Positions 14,549 to 17,034 of a stretch of 17,034 nt of DNA are shown piece by piece. Below the pieces are notes generated by a model. The model saw only the letters and a program-made list of their open reading frames with translations, was not told where the DNA came from and did no database searches. Every line of letters starts with the position of its first letter. Within the stretch, counting starts at the first letter, position 1. The position numbers and the translations under genes were made by a program. The DNA is taken from contig JBAYHA010000020.1 of NCBI GenBank assembly GCA_041666425.1, forward strand, positions 1-17,034, given 5' to 3'. This stretch comes from JBAYHA01 sp041666425. GTDB lineage: Bacteria; Patescibacteriota; Patescibacteriia; UBA11705; JABHMO01.

Positions 14549-15517
14549 ATGACAGATGAAAGAACTGAATTAGCTAATGATTTTGAAATTGTCCCGTGCC
14601 TGGCCTGTGGTTCATTTGTCAAAAGTAAGGTTTTCAAAAATATTGATCGTTTGCATAATTTCCCTGGAGTTTTTGAGATTAATCATTGTGGAGAATGTGG
14701 ATTAATTTATGTTTCGCCTAGACCAAAAAACATTAGCCAATATTATTTACAGGCATATGAACCGTATAATCTGGATTCGCAGGATTTTTTTCAAAGACTG
14801 GATTCTGATTTGCTGGCCGCTTATTATGAAGATAAAAAAGGTCTTAAACTGTGGTTAAAAAAAACATTATATAAAATTATTTGTCAACCAATTCCACTTG
14901 AATATCGTGGAAAAAAAATTTTGGATTTGGGGTGCGGAAATGGACTGTTTCTTTATAATCTGCAGAAGTATGGAAAGTTTGAAGTCTGTGGAGTTGAAAT
15001 GTCTGATTTTGCGGCCGAACAGGCCAGAACAAAGTTGGGACTGGATGTCCGGACCGGGACTTTGGCTAATAATGTTTTTCTAGATAATTTTTTTGATATA
15101 ATAACTTTGAATCATGTCCTCGAACATTTACCTAATCCGCGAGAGATTTTACTGGAACTAAAAAGAATTTTAAAGTCAGGTGGCGTTATCATGTTGACTA
15201 CTCCAAATGCCAAAAGTTTTTTGGCGAGAATTTTTGGTAAATATTGGTTTGCCTTGGAAACTCCGAGACATTTAAATATATTTTCAAAAAAATCAATATT
15301 GGCATTAATTGAGAAGACGGAGGAACTGGAAATTGTCAAAGCAGATTATCAGATTTCAAATTATGTTTTTGTTCGTAGTTTGGTTTATTTTTTTAATATA
15401 AAAAATAAATTGCTAAATAGTATTTTAATGAAGGTTAAGGTTTTGTTTTATCCGATTTTTTGGCTATTGCCAAGGGATAGACGAGATTTTATGACTATTC
15501 AGATAAAGAAAAAATAA
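14549..15517 (+). CDS. Zinc-ribbon class I methyltransferase
   Basis: This 322-residue protein has an N-terminal zinc-ribbon-like pair of CxxC motifs, Cys17/20 (CLAC) and Cys47/50 (CGEC), followed by GLIYVSPRP. This pattern is common in sugar and small-molecule methyltransferases. The Rossmann domain has motif I ILDLGCGNG at 124-132, acidic Glu150 at the end of the second strand, and NHVLEHLPNPREIL, then LKSGGVIMLTTPN. The C-terminal part (ALETPRHLNIFSKKS) is typical of the group and is followed by hydrophobic residues that may touch the membrane. It begins one base after the previous stop. C- or O-methylation of a sugar is plausible. Similar proteins also occur in antibiotic and O-antigen clusters, so the substrate is undetermined. 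Confidence 0.84.
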   Translation: MTDERTELANDFEIVPCLACGSFVKSKVFKNIDRLHNFPGVFEINHCGECGLIYVSPRPKNISQYYLQAYEPYNLDSQDFFQRLDSDLLAAYYEDKKGLKLWLKKTLYKIICQPIPLEYRGKKILDLGCGNGLFLYNLQKYGKFEVCGVEMSDFAAEQARTKLGLDVRTGTLANNVFLDNFFDIITLNHVLEHLPNPREILLELKRILKSGGVIMLTTPNAKSFLARIFGKYWFALETPRHLNIFSKKSILALIEKTEELEIVKADYQISNYVFVRSLVYFFNIKNKLLNSILMKVKVLFYPIFWLLPRDRRDFMTIQIKKK

Positions 15518-15520
15518 AAT

Positions 15521-16546
15521 ATGTTGGAAAAATTTAAACATGCTTTTTATTTATACGTGATCATTTGGTTGAGATATTTCACTTTAAAAAAAATGTATAA
15601 TTTTTTTTTAAATCTTTATGAAAGAAAAATAAAAAGAGAACAACTTCGTTCGGTTCCTTTTATAGTAAATATAGATGTTTCTAACGTGTGTATCCTGGGA
15701 TGTCCACTTTGTCCAACTGGCAGAAAAGATAGTTCTCAAACCAAGGGGACGATGACCTTGGCTCAATTTAAAATTATTTTTGATAAAATTAAGGATTATG
15801 TTTTTGATGTAAAATTGTATAATTGGGGAGAACCATTTCTTTGTCATGATTTGTTCTTGATTGTGGAATACTGTCATGCCAATAAGGTTGGGGTTAGATT
15901 GCATTCTAATTTAAATTATTACACCGAAGAGATTTTGCAGAATATCGTTAAATATAAAATTGATTATTTGCATTTATCGATTGATGGTTTTACTCAAGAA
16001 AATTATCAATTTTATCGACGGAATGGGGATATTGCCAAAGTTTTTGCCGGACTCAAAAAGATTCAGGAATTAAAAAAAGAACAAGGAAGTTTTTTCCCGA
16101 TAATTCATTGGGGTTATCTGATAAATAATAAAAATAAAGCAGAAGTATTGTTATCTCGTGATTACGCCAAAAAATTAAAAGTGGAAATTTTTGAAGCTTT
16201 TAATATGTGTCTTTTTACGACTTTGGGTGATAAATATAATCAGGGTCATTACCAAGAATTTTTGTCTGAAGTTGTGGCCGAAGAAAAATGCAATTTTCGT
16301 ACTGACAAAAATCACTGTCCGTATCTTTGGAACGAACTGTCAATAAATCCAAACGGTACTTTTTATCCTTGTTGTATTATGTATGAGGACAAAGATGTTT
16401 TTGGTCAGTTTAACGATGATCGAACGATTCAACAAATTGTAAATTCGGAAATTTTTATAGAGTCTCGGAATTTATTTCGACAAAAAGATTATAAATCAAA
16501 AATTGCTACGCCCTGTCAACGGTGTACCTGGTATAAGAAATATTAA
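15521..16546 (+). CDS. Radical SAM/SPASM domain protein with hydrophobic N-terminus
   Basis: This 341-residue protein begins with an aromatic, amphipathic or membrane-touching stretch (residues 1-45), then a radical SAM motif C57-x3-C61-x2-C64 (SNVCILGCPLCPTGR). The SAM-binding NWGEPF segment replaces the usual GGE. The SPASM-like tail contains Cys266, 284, 285, 332 and 335 (NPNGTFYPCC, then PCQRC), consistent with an auxiliary Fe-S cluster. The N-terminal segment suggests action on a membrane-bound, perhaps lipid-linked, substrate. It is the third SPASM-type radical SAM domain in the window and is clearly diverged from the other two. It starts three bases after the methyltransferase stop and is followed six bases later by a membrane protein. 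The reaction is unknown. Confidence 0.85.
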   Translation: MLEKFKHAFYLYVIIWLRYFTLKKMYNFFLNLYERKIKREQLRSVPFIVNIDVSNVCILGCPLCPTGRKDSSQTKGTMTLAQFKIIFDKIKDYVFDVKLYNWGEPFLCHDLFLIVEYCHANKVGVRLHSNLNYYTEEILQNIVKYKIDYLHLSIDGFTQENYQFYRRNGDIAKVFAGLKKIQELKKEQGSFFPIIHWGYLINNKNKAEVLLSRDYAKKLKVEIFEAFNMCLFTTLGDKYNQGHYQEFLSEVVAEEKCNFRTDKNHCPYLWNELSINPNGTFYPCCIMYEDKDVFGQFNDDRTIQQIVNSEIFIESRNLFRQKDYKSKIATPCQRCTWYKKY

Positions 16547-16552
16547 ATTAAA

Positions 16553-17034
16553 ATGCCAAAAAAGATTTACAATTTACTAAAAAAATATTGGTTAATGTGC
16601 GTTTTTTTTGTTGTGCCATTGCCATGTTTGTTTTGGTTGCCAAAGCATGAAATTATTATGCACGGGTTATTTTATCCTTGGCCGGAAAAAGCAGCACAGT
16701 TGTTTAATTTAGCTTATCAATATTTGTACAGTTGGATTTTTGGGGGAATGGGCTTACCTAACACGGAGCCAGCCGGTTTTTTGTATTATTTTTTAATGGC
16801 AATTTTTTTAAAAATAGGAGGCTCGCCACATTTTGCCCAAACCTTAATTTTTTATTTTGGGTTTGCTGGAATTTTGGCGGGATTTTATTTTTTAGCAAGA
16901 ACTCTGTGTTTATCAAAAAGCGGATCTTTGTTAGCCAGTGTTTTTTATCTTTTTTGCCCATTTGTTTTTTCCGGGATGCCGTTGGAGTCAATGAATTTCC
17001 GCCTAATCCCTTATTATATTCTTACTCCACTATT
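16553..17034 (+). CDS. Polytopic membrane protein, 5' part (possible GT-C-type transferase)
   Basis: The reading frame opens at ATG 16553, six bases after the previous stop, and runs open to the window edge, so only the first 160 residues are present. It starts MPKKIYNLLKKYW and contains hydrophobic segments near residues 12-30, 75-95, 97-117 and 125-145. Between the first two lies a loop rich in aromatic and acidic residues (FYPWPEKAAQLFNL, then GLPNTEPAGF). That layout, with a long first outer loop followed by closely spaced helices, resembles large GT-C or arabinofuranosyltransferase-like proteins of glycan loci. No catalytic residue can be confirmed from the fragment. In context it may act on polyprenyl-linked sugars outside the membrane; an unrelated transporter is possible. 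Confidence 0.6.
   Translation, partial: MPKKIYNLLKKYWLMCVFFVVPLPCLFWLPKHEIIMHGLFYPWPEKAAQLFNLAYQYLYSWIFGGMGLPNTEPAGFLYYFLMAIFLKIGGSPHFAQTLIFYFGFAGILAGFYFLARTLCLSKSGSLLASVFYLFCPFVFSGMPLESMNFRLIPYYILTPL

Noticed and set aside
13492..16546. RiPP (modified peptide) cluster suggested by SPASM radical SAM proteins
   Set aside because: There is no small precursor-peptide gene in any gap. From 2436 onward the gaps are 1-14 bases, and the neighbours are glycan enzymes.
239..16991. Minus-strand open frames, for example 5371-5802, 4565-4894 and 12243-12572
   Set aside because: They lie opposite strong, motif-bearing genes, show no recognisable domains, and are rich in residues expected from reading AT-rich genes in reverse.

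Overview
The window is AT-rich, and every recognisable gene lies on the + strand. Genes are very tightly packed: from 2436 onward the gaps are 1-14 bases, with one 8-base overlap. The gene content (nucleotide-sugar enzymes, glycosyltransferases, methyltransferases, radical SAM enzymes, a polytopic membrane protein) is that of a surface-glycan or glycolipid locus. The AT-rich composition, small compact genes, start sites without a Shine-Dalgarno sequence, an intein in a metabolic enzyme and short TCGAGATGACAAA-type intergenic repeats fit a Patescibacteria/CPR-type bacterium. That assignment is inference; there is no rRNA or marker gene here to confirm it. Stops behave as in code 11: TGA ends the first gene and TAA all other complete ones.

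Layout. Bases 1-65 hold fragments of an intergenic repeat. 116-1054 encodes a UDP-glucuronate decarboxylase (UDP-xylose synthase type). 1055-1296 holds a small palindrome and an inverted-repeat element. 1297-2265 is a membrane-anchored GT2 glycosyltransferase. 2266-2435 is a second, unrelated repeat cluster. From 2436 to the window end is one apparent operon: B12-binding-type radical SAM enzyme carrying an intein (2436-5381); GalE-type epimerase (5386-6366); GT2 fused to a radical SAM/SPASM protein (6376-8376); class I methyltransferase (8391-9086); GT2 (9079-9981); second B12-binding-type radical SAM enzyme without intein (9984-11444); GT4 fused to a methyltransferase (11448-13490); radical SAM/SPASM (13492-14547); zinc-ribbon methyltransferase (14549-15517); radical SAM/SPASM (15521-16546); and the start of a polytopic membrane protein cut by the window edge (16553-17034).

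How the genes may work together (inference). The decarboxylase and epimerase would supply UDP-pentose and/or UDP-hexose donors. Four glycosyltransferase domains build a glycan on a membrane-associated acceptor. Three methyltransferase domains and five radical SAM domains could decorate it by methylation, dehydration, epimerisation, deoxygenation or C-C chemistry. The final membrane protein may be a GT-C-like transferase acting outside the membrane.

The most striking feature is a 474-residue intein with a LAGLIDADG endonuclease. It is inserted immediately before the third cysteine of the radical SAM [4Fe-4S] motif in the 2436-5381 protein. The cluster site therefore does not exist until splicing is complete, and the intein's catalytic Cys1 sits in a CxxC pair with a cluster cysteine at extein position -3.
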